From the NCBI GenBank assembly GCA_023212645.1, contig JALBYC010000001.1, positions 806,001 to 870,000 of the forward strand: a stretch of DNA of 64,000 bases, given 5' to 3'. The stretch comes from Farysia itapuensis (taxonomy: Eukaryota > Basidiomycota > Ustilaginomycetes > Ustilaginales > Ustilaginaceae). Shown here piece after piece: positions 49,601 through 59,395 of this stretch; positions within the stretch are counted from its first letter, which is position 1, and each line of letters opens with the position of its first letter. The translations under genes were made by a program, and so were the position numbers. The notes beneath the pieces were generated by a model. The model saw nothing but the letters and a program-made list of their open reading frames with translations. It ran no database searches and was not told the origin of the DNA.

Positions 49601-50015
49601 AGGCCGGGACCGGAGCGAACGCATAACCGACATTTCACCTCCCTCCAGCCCCGTCGCCAACAAGCTGAAGGAGCCATTCCGAAGCACAGTCTCTGCACAA
49701 ATGCGGTGCAAGCTCTTCCTCAAACAGGGACATGCACAGTGGAAGTCACTCGGAAATGCACGGCTCAAGCTGTTCCACATTCTTCCCGACGACATTCGGC
49801 AATTGGTGGTCGAGAATGACCGCAAGACGCTCATCTCTACCATTGTGCTGACGGATGGCGTGGAGCGTGTTGGCAAAGTAGGCGTAGCCGTCGAACTCAG
49901 TGATCGCGGTAACCGCACCGGCATCATTTACATGCTCCAGATGCGCAGCGAAGAGTCAGCCGGCGGACTCTTCGGGCAACTGCTCGAAGGCAGCGATCGT
50001 AGCACCCAACTCTGA
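46692..50015 (+). CDS. RhoGEF-like protein with DH and PH domains and Pro/Gly-rich region
   Basis: The 1107-aa single-exon protein begins at the Kozak-like CGCCATGG. A Dbl-homology domain runs from about 147 to 340 (NPLLDLLETEAAYVSELSKVI), followed by a Ser-rich linker and a PH-like domain at about 490-645 (VVIHFTPTSGGPEIVLQRAHMFLLTDLFLVCER). A collagen-like Gly/Pro/Met-rich segment spans about 780-910. The last 110 residues (AQMRCKLFLKQGHAQWKSLGNARLKLF) look like a second PH/RanBD-type fold. It probably activates a Rho/Cdc42-family GTPase in polarity or septation; no specific yeast orthologue is assigned. Start is the first ATG of the frame (the upstream open codons begin at TTG). Confidence 0.8.
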   Translation: MAAGPIHRLPPLQTVGNTIGSFPIQDSLFRENEASQRPALASVETRRNDAISKALPSAPTSGSSRSGSPGSLPEATLSSLDVGGSSGAGYAGNFFGGSSGSNSNGAPSQGGDEDRFRDQTPGAREPGGSGGDGDDDPRGDKDKNKKSNPLLDLLETEAAYVSELSKVIKKVAAAWSRSNFPPPELDTMFRNIESIYRANRAFLKALREIGPNPSSPKALGDLLMKWIEDLDLPYTRYCENYLADFDSWSTVQNNPRLPPLLAEISQIADNQGSNAVFSDKKRDPNEPWTLDALFALPHIRLKYYKKLYSRLLKSTQPGRSDHRLLVGANEKLDELVEKSKRRLMVSVLDQATGRESHDSSLSESGANSETSPRDRVSSATSASDGGGNLSSSSVLPSHLSGKPTGPASRPVLSITTDATPAGLPLPLPSPAPSSILDLQPLSATLPRSDLSRGNSDSGSFQSRNVVSRPGSGSQPIESLEGRLDTSRTLDIFTMQPKKCQLQIQPQNLPFQRSMRKSQDVVIHFTPTSGGPEIVLQRAHMFLLTDLFLVCERMTPSEKAERSRIASSADMWLLYPPLAGKHLKVADMGGSGNILCITILKKEKLMVHMESREAKEDWLRHFDECQQFALSMGAKPKPAISVASQSDTAPTSALSPSTSIPGNMQGSSPAISVTPSSVRKELPIPRVTSPILNGEKELFQVLDNSPDLSRAGSFNSVASFPKVSAAFGSPDLGSNSPRSPSPSQLNQPGMSGFMNGRPPLGGVRPGMMSPTNGMLSPDGSPAVEPHRMGPGGFSNGPMGMGRPPLMRDPGMPPLSPGGMRGPLPPPPSGSGSASAFLPRNGPGPMAPNKGPGSGFMGPGGGPGGPGGPMRQGGPPPNMNGAPRPPPQTRPPPGRGLSPGPGPGPWSDNNSQGGRDPRRQPSAPNLRQASNASSSGRTSNEGDTSGHSMVRSRSVSSTGSSALKLPSAMMKEGRDRSERITDISPPSSPVANKLKEPFRSTVSAQMRCKLFLKQGHAQWKSLGNARLKLFHILPDDIRQLVVENDRKTLISTIVLTDGVERVGKVGVAVELSDRGNRTGIIYMLQMRSEESAGGLFGQLLEGSDRSTQL

Positions 50016-50183
50016 TTCCTTTTCCCCCATAGCAAACTTAATCGTATTACAACCACACATTGTCGCCACGGGCTACTTTCCCGGACTGCAGCAGACACGT
50101 TTCTCTCTTCGTCCCAGAGCAACAAATACACGTGTCTTTTTGTCACACATGATTGATATTGCTGTGGCTATGTGAGGCTGTTG

Positions 50184-50873
50184 TTACGCATCTTCGATGT
50201 CCATTGGCTGAGCGACGATGGATTCTTCCTCTGGAGCTGCTTCGACGGGTACTGCTTCAATGGGTGCTGCTTTGGTCTTCTTTTTGGACACTGGCTTCTT
50301 TCTTGGCGCTTTAGGCTGCGCTGTCTCTGCTGAAGGCTCAACACCGATACCTTCTTCGTGGAGGACGAGCTCTTCTGCGTCAACATCTTCTTCGTCACCC
50401 TGTTCAAGCTCCTCGTCTTCTTCGTCCTGCAAGGTCCCTTCCAGAATCATGTTTTCCTCCTGCTGTCGTTGTTCAAGCTTGTCCTTGCGTGCCTCTAGTG
50501 CAGAGGACAGAGACATGGCAGTTGGAACAACGGGTTTGAGAAACTCGAGGTACTCGTTCTGTTGTACGGCTCGTGACAGATCTTTGTACTGCACCACTTT
50601 TCGCTTGTCGACTCGCGCGTTCGTGTATGCTTCGTCGGTGACTTTCTTGATAAAGAGCTCGGTGGCCATACTGATGAGGAACGTGGCTTCGCGCGAGCAG
50701 ATGTCGACGTCTCGATCTGCCTTGATGATTCTCTGCACTCGTGCGACGGGCAAGACGGATACACCTCGCTGTCGCTTGACGGGCGACTTTGCGGCTGTCA
50801 CTGTCTGCGCCGCCGGCGCTGATGTACTTGCCTCGGCTGGGACAGGGCTTACGGCTACCTGTGCTTCACTCAT
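50184..50873 (-). CDS. DPB3: Dpb3/CHRAC-like histone-fold protein
   Basis: The 229-aa protein has a histone-fold of the NF-YC/Dpb3 type at about 38-115 (LPVARVQRIIKADRDVDICSREATFLISMATELFI ... YKDLSRAVQQNEYLEFL), followed by an acidic coil (about 145-165) and a lysine-rich segment (PRKKPVSKKKTK). In yeast Dpb3 pairs with Dpb4 in DNA polymerase epsilon and with chromatin remodelling complexes. The symbol is by closest family resemblance; a CHRAC1-type remodeler subunit is an alternative. Single exon; divergent from MLH1, with 200 bp between starts. Confidence 0.8.
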   Translation of the reverse strand: MSEAQVAVSPVPAEASTSAPAAQTVTAAKSPVKRQRGVSVLPVARVQRIIKADRDVDICSREATFLISMATELFIKKVTDEAYTNARVDKRKVVQYKDLSRAVQQNEYLEFLKPVVPTAMSLSSALEARKDKLEQRQQEENMILEGTLQDEEDEELEQGDEEDVDAEELVLHEEGIGVEPSAETAQPKAPRKKPVSKKKTKAAPIEAVPVEAAPEEESIVAQPMDIEDA

Positions 50874-51073
50874 GATGGTGCAGAACTAGAGCTGATGGAA
50901 CACTTCGAGATGTGATATATCATGTATGTGTTTTACGCGACGCGCCAAATCTGACAGCTCTGTGACTTTAAGAAGACTAGACGTCTAGACAGTAAGACTA
51001 GCCGAAAGGGCTATTTGGACTGCGCTTTGTTCCTTTAGACAACCATGCGTCCTCCTTCGCGGTCATAGCAAAG

Positions 51074-53421
51074 ATGGAAGAGGGCGAACAAGCACCGCTG
51101 TCAGTCGAGGCGGAAGCAGCTCGCAGCAGACCCATTCGACGACTCGATCCCAGCGTTGTCAACAAGATCGCAGCAGGCGAGATCATCCATCGTCCTGCAA
51201 ATGCTCTCAAGGAGCTCATCGAAAATTCTCTTGATGCTGGTGCCACAATGATTCGAATCACGCTCAAGGAGGGCGGCATCAAGATGCTCCAGATCCAGGA
51301 CAACGGCTCGGGCGTTCATCATGCTGACCTGCCCTTACTCTGCGAGCGCTTCGCTACCTCCAAACTCAGAGACTTCGAGGACCTTAGTTCCATGTCCACT
51401 TTTGGCTTTCGAGGCGAGGCATTGGCAAGTATAAGCTACGTCACTGCCTCGATGAGTGTTATCTCCAAACCTCGCGATCAAGAGTGTGCATACAAGGCCT
51501 TTTACGCCAACGGAGCTCTTGCGCCCCCTAAACCTGGACAGAGCTCGGAACCGAAACAATCTGCTGGCACCGACGGCACCCTCATTACGGCAGAGGACCT
51601 CTTCTTCAATGTACCGCAGAGAAAAAGAGCTTTGCGCAGTGCTGCCGAGGAATACAATCGGGCTCTCGATGTCGTCTCCAAGTATGCTGTTCATTACGGT
51701 GGCAAAGGTATTGGATTTGTCTGCCGCAAGGCGTCCAGCAACATGACCGACCTTAACACACCCTCCTCTCCTTCCAACACTACCCTCGACACCATACGTC
51801 AGCTTCACGGCAATGCTGTGGCCCGGGAACTTGTCGAACTTGAGCCCTTCTCCAATCGAGAGCATGGCTTCTCATGTCAAGGCTGGATTAGCGGCGCAAA
51901 TTGGAGCAGTAAACGCACCACCATGCTTTGCTTTATCAACAATCGTCTAGTCGACTGTCCCGCTCTGAAGCGCTCAATGGAGTCTCTCTACTCGACTCTT
52001 CTACCGAAGGGTGGACATCCATGGACCTATCTGTCTCTCAGTATTGACCCCGCCAATGTCGATGTCAACGTCCATCCAACAAAGAAAGAAGTTCACTTTC
52101 TCAACCAAGACGAGATTGTGGAGATCATTGCCTCCACTGCGCAGCAAAGGCTTGCTGGCGCTAATTCCAGCCGCACCTTTGCCTTCTCGCAAGCCGTGTT
52201 GCCGGTGCTGCCATCGAAAGATTCTTCAAGGTCCACTAGACCCACAGGATCCGATGTTGAAGTGACTGAAAATGGACATGACGAGCCTCGAACTTCCAGA
52301 GACGAGTTTGGCTCCATTCGCACGAGGATTACAGGTCCCGTCTCAGCATCCAGAGGGTATCCACAACATCTAGTACGCGTCGATGCCAAGACACGCACGC
52401 TCGACTCGATGTTTCTATCGACGGAACAAGAGCAAACGCGCCCGTCAGCTGTGGGAGAAGGCAAGAAGCGGACCATTGACGTAGATGCAGAGGACAGTCC
52501 TTCGTCCGACATAGCCACTGCCACTTCGACGAAGAAACAGAGGGGTGCTACTGTCCGCATTGTCGATTCAGACTGCTCGCTCACCTCAGTCCGCCAGTTG
52601 CGAGCACATATTGTTAAAGCACAACATCGCAACCTGACCGACACTGTTCAGAATCACACGTTTGTCGGCGTCGTTGACATTCAACGTGGACTCAGCCTCA
52701 TCCAACACGAGACAAAGCTCTTGCTCGTCAATCATGACGCCTTCATCGAGGAATTCGGCTATCAGCTCGTCGTGAGACAATTTGGCAGTCTGAAGAAGGC
52801 TCGCTTAGAGCCAACACCCAGTATCGAAGAGCTGGTCGAACTCGGACTGAGTTTGCTCGATGCAGACGGACAGCTCAATGCAGAGCATGCCGTGTCCAAG
52901 ATTGTCGACTTGTTGCTGGCTCATGCCGAAATGTTGGACGAGTACTTCTCGCTCAAATTGGATTCGGAAGCTCGCACGGTCGAGGCACTTCCGAACCTGA
53001 TACCACGAGCAAGCGCAGGAATAGGAGGGGCAGATGTCTGTGCTATCAATCTGGATCGACTGCCTCAACTGCTTGTCAGACTCGCCACCCAAGTCGACTA
53101 CAGCGATGAGCAGACCTGTTTTGACGACTGCGCCAGGCAAATAGCTCGCAGCTGCTTACCGATGCTTGAAGCAGATAATGGGAGCGAGTCTGACGCTGGC
53201 AAGCGCCGCGAAGCCGAGCAGACGTCGCGCAAAATCCAGCACCTGTGGTTTGACAACATGGCCAAATCCAGGGCTAGATATACGCCGAGCAAGGATACCA
53301 ACAAACACGTTGTTCAAGTCGCTAGACTTCCGGATCTCTGTGAGTACTCCGCCGCAGACTTGCTGGACGAACACAGACTGACGCATTACAATCTGCAGAT
53401 CGAGTATTTGAACGTTGTTGA
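51074..53421 (+). CDS. MLH1: DNA mismatch repair protein Mlh1, 2 exons
   Basis: Mlh1 is the MutL subunit common to the mismatch repair heterodimers. Exon 1 is 51074-53339 and exon 2 is 53399-53421, with a 59-nt intron (T|GTGAGT...CTGCAG|AT). Splicing yields 762 aa ending LPDLYRVFERC, the invariant FERC end of Mlh1 in yeast and animals. GHKL ATPase motifs are visible: ELIENSLDAGA (~46), DNGSGV (~76), RFATSKLRDFEDL, GFRGEALASI (~113) and GTLITAEDLFFNVPQRKRAL. Unspliced, the frame runs on to 53893, antisense through the next gene; that extension is not part of Mlh1. Stop to stop with ALG11 is 19 bp. Confidence 0.96.
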
Positions 53422-53440
53422 TGGACGTATTGTCTCGCAG

Positions 53441-56107
53441 TTATTTCTTGGCGGCTCTCGCCTTTTGGCCCTTCATGAGCGGTTCCCACAGCAGCTTTTC
53501 CCAGCTGCTTGTGAATCCATCGCGACCAAACACCTCGACCGCTCTCTTTCTCGCCGCTTCTCGTATTGGCAAGGCTTCCGCGTCCTGGTCCATGTCCATG
53601 ATACCCGCCAGCTTGTCCGCAAATTCTTCAACAGACAATGCATGAAATCCAGTCGGTTGTTTGTCTCCCTCGCGCGTGGTGGTGGGCACGGCAATGTCCA
53701 TCCACGGACCGGCGCTCTTGTGACTGAGCGTGATAAGACCAGATGCCATGAACTCGACAACGTTGATGCCGAAATGCTCGTCCTTCATCGTGCTCAGTCC
53801 GACAGATGCTTTGCCGAGATTCTGCATGACTTGGGTGAATGGAGCGTTGACGAGGAACTCGACGTGCTGGTCGATGCCCAGCTGAGCTGCTAGCGCACGG
53901 AGCAGCGTAATGCGAGTCTCGTCATCCGAGTTCCTCGCTGAGCCCATTATGAGAAGTTTAACACCATCGTCGGCATCACCCACGTTCGGCGCTGTAGTGC
54001 TGGGCCGGAACAAGTCGGGCCGTTTATCGAGCAGAGCTTTGAGAATGCGTAGTTGGGTTGGATGTTCCTTCTCCGGTCGGAACTGGGCAAGGCTGACGAT
54101 GAGACGGCGGTTCCTAGTGTTACCAGTGAGGGGGAATGCTGCGAGCTGAGTGGTGTCGCAGGGGGGGTAGACGATTTCGGCTCGTTTTACGCGCTTCGTG
54201 CCGCGCGTGTCTGCTGCTGCGACAGGCGAAGTTTTGCCCGTTAGAAGGCGGTTTATGTGGTTCTGTGTCCAAGTACCGTTGGCGACAAGGACGTCTGCAC
54301 GGCGTAGTGCCCAGGCGTAGGCGCGTGCGAGCAGACGATAGTACACCAGCTTGACCGTCGTCCTCAACCAGCTATTCGCCGTCGTACCGGCGTTTGTATG
54401 TCCAGCTTCACGCTTAGCCACGCGGTCGAGCATGTCGGTTGAAATCACAGGATAGTGCACGTACCCACCGATAGGCACGCTTTTGGCAAACCACCGCACA
54501 ACCGGGTAGGTGAAAGCATAGCCCATCGTGTCGATGTACACGTCAGGAATAATGCTGGCCATCGCCTCGAATCCGAGCCAGATACTGCCCCAGCACTGAC
54601 CGAGCAGAGTGAATCGCTCGTACGTTCCATCTTCGACCATCCACAGTCGTTCCAGTGGCACAAATGCGACAGTGCGCGGGTCGACCGCAATGCCGAATCG
54701 CGACTCTGCCCGCGTGAGAATTTCGCTCTTTGTAGCAGATGGTACGTCGCCCGTGTAGATCACGGCTACCAGTCGATCGTCCTGCGATTGGTGGAACCGA
54801 ATGGCTTCATAGAGCACGCGCTCGCCACCCCCTCCTGCATTGCTGTACCGACACGGAAAAGGTGAGATCAGCATGCTGTCAAGAAAAAATGACATCGTTT
54901 CCCTGAATTCCGCGCAGCACCTCACACGCACACACTGCTCACAGCCACAGGCGATCGACAGCCATGAGGTTGGCATGCAAGGACAGCGGCGGGTTCGGTG
55001 GGAGAAAGGCGGGTTTGATTGCAGGGAATACGCTACGAGATTGTGCTGAACTCACCAGTACGGATGGAAGAAGCCGAGAATGACGCGCGGTCCTTTGCCA
55101 GCGTCGATTTCCTGCTTCTCATTGATGCCCAATTCCTGGAGCAGCTTACGACGTCTAGTCTTGTTGGTGCGCGACACTTTACGAATGCCGCTTTCAGCGA
55201 CCTGAATGGCGCCTACAAACACCGAGATCCCGAGAAGCGCAAGGGGCAGTAGCAAAGGTACAAAGACCGACTTGAGTGATTCGAACATGGTCGGGTTGTC
55301 CGCGTATGGGCCTGTGGGGAACATCGAGATGGTGGCTGCCGAGGCGGCGGGAACGACCGAGCTGGCGGCAGACGCCGTCGGCATGATGTAGAAGAAGACA
55401 GCGGCCAATAAGAGTGTGTATGCTGTGCCAGAGAGTCCGTGCGGTGTTGTCAGGCCGCGTGAGGCGGGACTCTTCCTTGCGGGAGCGGCTTTTGACGCCT
55501 TTTTGCCCGATGACGATCCACGTAAAGCCTCTGAGATGTACCCAAAGCTGTCGATCATCAGCCATAGAGGGACGGCGACCCAGACGAGGTTCATGAGCGC
55601 GAGGTACATCCACAGCAACAGCCAGTTGCTCGCGTCCAAGTTGGGACTGCCAGTGAGCCACTCTGGAGCAAAGGTCATGAAGCCACCATACAGCTCAGCT
55701 GTTGAGAGCACAACAGCCCAGTAGTGGTAGATAGGGTCGTTGATGGCTAGGAGATAGCAGCAATACGCAGCCATCGGTCCTGCTCCAAGCACGGTGAGAT
55801 ATTCGAGAGCGACAACAGTCGGGTCAGCAACACCCCACCGTGCGTCAGCAGCGGAATACTCCTGCCACAGATACCCGAAAAAGGAGCTGGACTTGTTCAC
55901 CGTGCGACCCTGCACAGAGAGGTAGAGAAAGGAGCCTTCGAGGGTCAGGTGACAGATGGCATCAAAGGCGAGCCAGAGGAAGATGGAGCGCGTCTTGGTA
56001 CCGGTAGCCTTGGGGAGGAAGACGCGTGAGGCGACGTAGGCCGTGCCCACCATGAGCCCCACATAGCCCAAGGACAGCGCTGTTTGCACGTTCAACAGAC
56101 GCTCCAT
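53441..56107 (-). CDS. ALG11: EBP-like (EXPERA) domain joined in frame to ALG11 mannosyltransferase, 2 exons
   Basis: Exon 1 is 55056-56107 and exon 2 is 53441-54842; the intron is 213 nt (TACTG|GTGAGT...GTACAG|CAATGC). Splicing restores FFHPYCNAGGGGERVLYEA, the signature start of Alg11, the ER GDP-Man:Man3GlcNAc2-PP-Dol alpha-1,2-mannosyltransferase; the GT-B E-x7-E motif is EHFGINVVE. The GT ends in KARAAKK, a dilysine-like end. In the same exon 1, residues about 30-205 form an EBP/EXPERA domain (ICHLTLEGSFLYLS, ELYGGFMTFAPEWLTGSP, MNLVWVAVPLWLMIDSFGY), related to sterol isomerase. No stop lies between. If separate, Alg11 could start at ATG 55286-55288 (MFESLKSVF, about 544 aa, typical length). 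As one product it would be 817 aa. Confidence 0.8.
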
Positions 56108-56282
56108 CGTGTCTCCAAGGTGGTTTGCAGGTGAACGACGTGGCACGAATCAGGCAAGGAATGCCGGCTTGCTCGTCAGGAAATTCTCAAAATAGCGCGA
56201 CTGAAGCGCACTGTTTGACACTTGGACCGTGCAGTCCCTCATGCCACTTACAACGACCGTACTTCTCCAACACACACGCTTC

Positions 56283-57461
56283 TCACGGTAGCCAACGCAT
56301 AGATTCGAGCACACGACAGCGGACGAAGTCATGATGGGCACTAGGAAGGGGAAGCTCGCGCTCTTGTGCAGAACTGGCAGGGTGAGAAGCGATACCGCTG
56401 GTCGAAAGCGAGGGTGGGTGTGCTTCGGGGTGCAAAGCTGCAAGCTCCTGGGCGTGAGCACCAGGGTCAGTGCCGTACCTCTGCATCACCCTTTCGCGGG
56501 CCTGAATCCTGCATCGTGGACAGAACTTGACGCATCCCGCCGTAGTTTCAAATCTACCCTGAGCTTGACTCTGGCTTTCTGCATTTGTCGAGTAACTGTC
56601 GAAGCCGTGATCAAAGGTGTGAGCCGTGTTGGCTTCAGCAGTATACACAGGAATTGCAACGCCCAGATCTCGTTCCAGGATTGTGCGTCTCCTTTGCGGA
56701 CAGTCGGCGATCAAGAGCCAGCGGAGGTGGGTGGCAGTCTGTCCCGTACCCAGTATCGTGCGAACGGTGTCGGGATCGAGCAGTCGATTGCTCGTCCCCA
56801 TCAAAGTCAGCTGTGAGAGAGCGGGAAGAGCCGTGATGGAACGAGCAAAAGAGGCTGCATCGTAGTCAAAATTGCCCAGACGCAGTGTATGGAGCGTCTG
56901 GGACCAAGTCGCTATCAAGAACCGCATAAACAGCTCTCCTGGCCGCAAGAGCCAGCAAGGCTGAGTGATCCACTCGAATTGCTCGGGTTCGAAGTGGCAG
57001 AAGAAGTCAAGTGCTTGATTGATGTCATCGGCAGGAAATCGCACGCGCAACACCTTCACCCGCTCACGTATGGGAAGAGAAGATGTATGGAGACCTGACC
57101 GATCCGCTGGAGATTGAGCGCGGTCGATAATACGTGCCATCATAATAGCTTCGTTCCAGTTTATACGCGCTGAATAGACTTCCAGCACACGAATATAGCG
57201 GGAATACTCGGGATGCTGCTTGAGTGTGCGCAGGAAGCAGGAGAGCGCATGGCGAGACGTCAGAGTGACTCTGCGGTAGAGGTATGCTAAGCCCCACTGA
57301 TGAAATGCGGAGGAGACTTGCAAGACCTGGAGCTGGGACGAAGTCGGTGTGTCGATGGCATGTCCTAAGATCTTGGCCTGCAGCTCTCGGGGCAGGGACG
57401 TCAGTGGAAAGCCAGCAGAACATGCCGATTGCAGGTCCACTATGGGCTCCAATAGAGCCAT
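56283..57461 (-). CDS. F-box-like protein
   Basis: The 392-aa protein has an F-box-like helix pair at about 18-65 (PLTSLPRELQAKILGHAI ... VLQVSSAFHQWGLAYLYRRVTL), followed by leucine-rich helical sequence (about 80-260) that resembles the degenerate LRRs seen in fungal F-box proteins (LTLMGTSNRLLD, LRLGNFDYDA). A cysteine pair near 305 (CVKFCPRC) has no full zinc-finger pattern. F-box proteins bring substrates to SCF ubiquitin ligases; target unknown. Divergent from DAM1, 313 bp between starts. Confidence 0.7.
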   Translation of the reverse strand: MALLEPIVDLQSACSAGFPLTSLPRELQAKILGHAIDTPTSSQLQVLQVSSAFHQWGLAYLYRRVTLTSRHALSCFLRTLKQHPEYSRYIRVLEVYSARINWNEAIMMARIIDRAQSPADRSGLHTSSLPIRERVKVLRVRFPADDINQALDFFCHFEPEQFEWITQPCWLLRPGELFMRFLIATWSQTLHTLRLGNFDYDAASFARSITALPALSQLTLMGTSNRLLDPDTVRTILGTGQTATHLRWLLIADCPQRRRTILERDLGVAIPVYTAEANTAHTFDHGFDSYSTNAESQSQAQGRFETTAGCVKFCPRCRIQARERVMQRYGTDPGAHAQELAALHPEAHPPSLSTSGIASHPASSAQERELPLPSAHHDFVRCRVLESMRWLP

Positions 57462-57774
57462 TTGAAACTCCTTTGAGCAGAGCGACAGCTCGTTAGCGAT
57501 GGACTAATCCGGACGATACATCCTGCTCGCCGCCGTTGACTATTGTGTCACGTACAAGGTGGACCTTGCGATGGGTTGAATCGTGGATTTGTAGGATGTT
57601 GCATGTGCTGGATCGCGGATCAAACTTTGAGAAAATATAGTGTTAGACTTGAATTTTTTGCGTCACGTGCGGTCGCGACGCGCAGATCAAAGTGACACTT
57701 TTGGCGGACGCTGATGCGCATACTCCTTTACTACTTCGCACTTTCTCGCTTCTCACAGAATCCAGCCGGGCAAC
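57462..57774. promoter_or_regulatory. Divergent promoter, F-box-like / DAM1
   Basis: The 313-bp interval holds TCACGTGC at 57663-57670, preceded by an AT-rich run (57631-57660). It sits about 105 bp before the DAM1 ATG. Confidence 0.5.
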
Positions 57775-58824
57775 ATGTCGACAAAGCCGCGCGCACCACC
57801 TGGACCTACTCCAACCACGCCCCTGCGCCGAATCAGCCGGGGCTCACTCAACGCACTCTCGCATTCCGCTTCGAAACAGATAGCTGCGGGTGGCACGCCG
57901 CTGTCCTTTTTGCAAGGCGCCATGTCGGACCTCGCAGAGGAAGTCATCGCGCTGCAAGGACATTTGGAGAATTTGGAAGCTGTGCACGACAGTCTGGGCA
58001 GCTTCAATGAGAATTTCGCCATGTATATCTACGGGCTGAAGATGAATGCCTACTGTGTTGAATGGCCCGAAGCACCGCACGAAGACAACTTTGAACGTGC
58101 ACAAAAGCGTCTAGGTGAGTAGAACGCTCTCATTTCGTTCACTGGAGCACCTAAGCTGATTCTGATTTGTTGTTCGATAGCCCAACAAGCGGAGCAGTTT
58201 GCAGCTCAGCAGCATCTCGACTATGCCATGGGCACGGCAAATATGCAGTATGGTACGGACGACATGTCGATGTACACGACTTCGGCCGGCGTGGCAGCCG
58301 CTGATCAGACATATGTCACTGCGGACGACGAAAGTATCTACCGCGATGTCGCACTGGCAACGTCGTCGAATCCGCGCACCGTCTCGTCCAACACCCTTCC
58401 TGTAGGCACAGCGGGCAAGGCATCTTCGCTCAAATCGGCACTCAAGAAAGCACCACAGCCTGCTAGCAGCGCAAGCTCGGCCAAAGGCGCCCCTACTGCG
58501 GCGGCGAAAGCGCCAGCGAAGATCCCCATCGCTCAGAGAAAGAAACGCGAAGCATACACTGATGAAATTATCCGCACGCTTCCACTTGAGTACCGCGGCA
58601 ACGACGTCAAGCAGAGCGATATTGCCAAGCATGTCTGTATGGCGCTCATCGCAGCTGGCAATCGCGGCATTCGCATCTCGGACATTATCAAGATGCCGGA
58701 CATGACGCAAGCCAAGATCAACAAGGCGCTCATCGCCCTCGTTGCGGCCAAACATGTCGTTAAAGCATCCAACAACGGCATCGTCTACAGTCTGGACAGT
58801 AGCCGACACCCCTCACTGCCCTGA
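57775..58824 (+). CDS. DAM1: DASH complex subunit Dam1 with C-terminal winged-helix-like segment, 2 exons
   Basis: Dam1 is part of the DASH ring that couples kinetochores to microtubules. Exon 1 is 57775-58114 and exon 2 is 58181-58824 (66-nt intron, CTAG|GTGAGT...GATAG|CC), giving 327 aa. The Dam1 core is clear in residues 40-105: LSFLQGAMSDLAEEV, LEAVHDSLGSFNENFAMYIYGLKMNAYCVEWPEAP. After a Gln/Ala/Ser linker, the last 85 residues (about 243-327: IAKHVCMALIAAGNRGIRISDIIKM ... KINKALIALVAAKHVVKA) alternate helices and a final hairpin-like strand as in winged-helix domains. Spindle kinases probably phosphorylate the linker; not visible here. Confidence 0.88.
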
Positions 58825-58899
58825 ACGTATCCAATCCGTATCTAGTGTATTTTATGTCGCTGATGTGTTTCCATGTAAACGTATGTTCTCTCTGCCGTG

Positions 58900-59395
58900 C
58901 TACAACTTCTTGTTGGCCTTTTCCTCTTTTTCTTCTCGCAGATCTTTGAGGCGTTGAGAGCGCTTGCGTTCCTCGTCGATATGGTCCTTTGTCAGTTTGC
59001 CTTCGGGATCGTCGGCGACGTGTGCCATTGCCTCGTAGTTGAGCTTGCTCGTGTCTGTCTTTAGCTTGTTGACGTGGTCATGGTCGATTTGCAACTCTTT
59101 GTCCTTGACAAGGTGCCTTCCGCCAAAGAAGAGGGCCAGACTGATGATGCCTCCTGTGAATAAGAATAGGGGGGTAATCTCAGGTCGGTTGAGCACAGAC
59201 TTGATCTGGAGAGAGCGAAGAGTCAGAGGAGCTGCACAAGATCAAAAAGGAGCCGAAACGACTTACCGGACCGGGTTTGTCATTCATTCTCTTGGTTGAT
59301 GTGGAGAAGTAGGCAGAGTTGCTGCTTGCTGTCTTGGTCAGGTTTCTGGCACCAGCCGCGGCGCGATGCGTGAGTCGGATCATGGGAAGGGACAT
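58900..59395 (-). CDS. Small mitochondrial membrane protein, MLRQ/NDUFA4-like; 2 exons
   Basis: Exon 1 is 59267-59395 and exon 2 is 58900-59205 (61-nt GT-AG intron), giving 144 aa. The first 35 residues are basic/hydroxylated (MIRLTHRAAAGARNLTKTASSN), a mitochondrial import signal. One membrane span follows (RPEITPLFLFTGGIISLALFFGGRHLV), with the proline-bounded start seen in the MLRQ family (NDUFA4) of respiratory proteins; the charged C-terminal half is coiled. Assignment rests on that short region. Its stop is 75 bp from the convergent DAM1 stop. Confidence 0.6.

Noticed and set aside
48410..49927. 505-codon minus-strand frame opposite the RhoGEF-like gene
   Set aside because: Antisense to a clear DH-PH gene; composition mirrors the Gly/Pro-rich sense strand and no family motif is seen.
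53340..53893. Extension of the MLH1 frame by 180 codons
   Set aside because: It lies antisense to conserved ALG11 codons, and a consensus intron restores the invariant FERC end.
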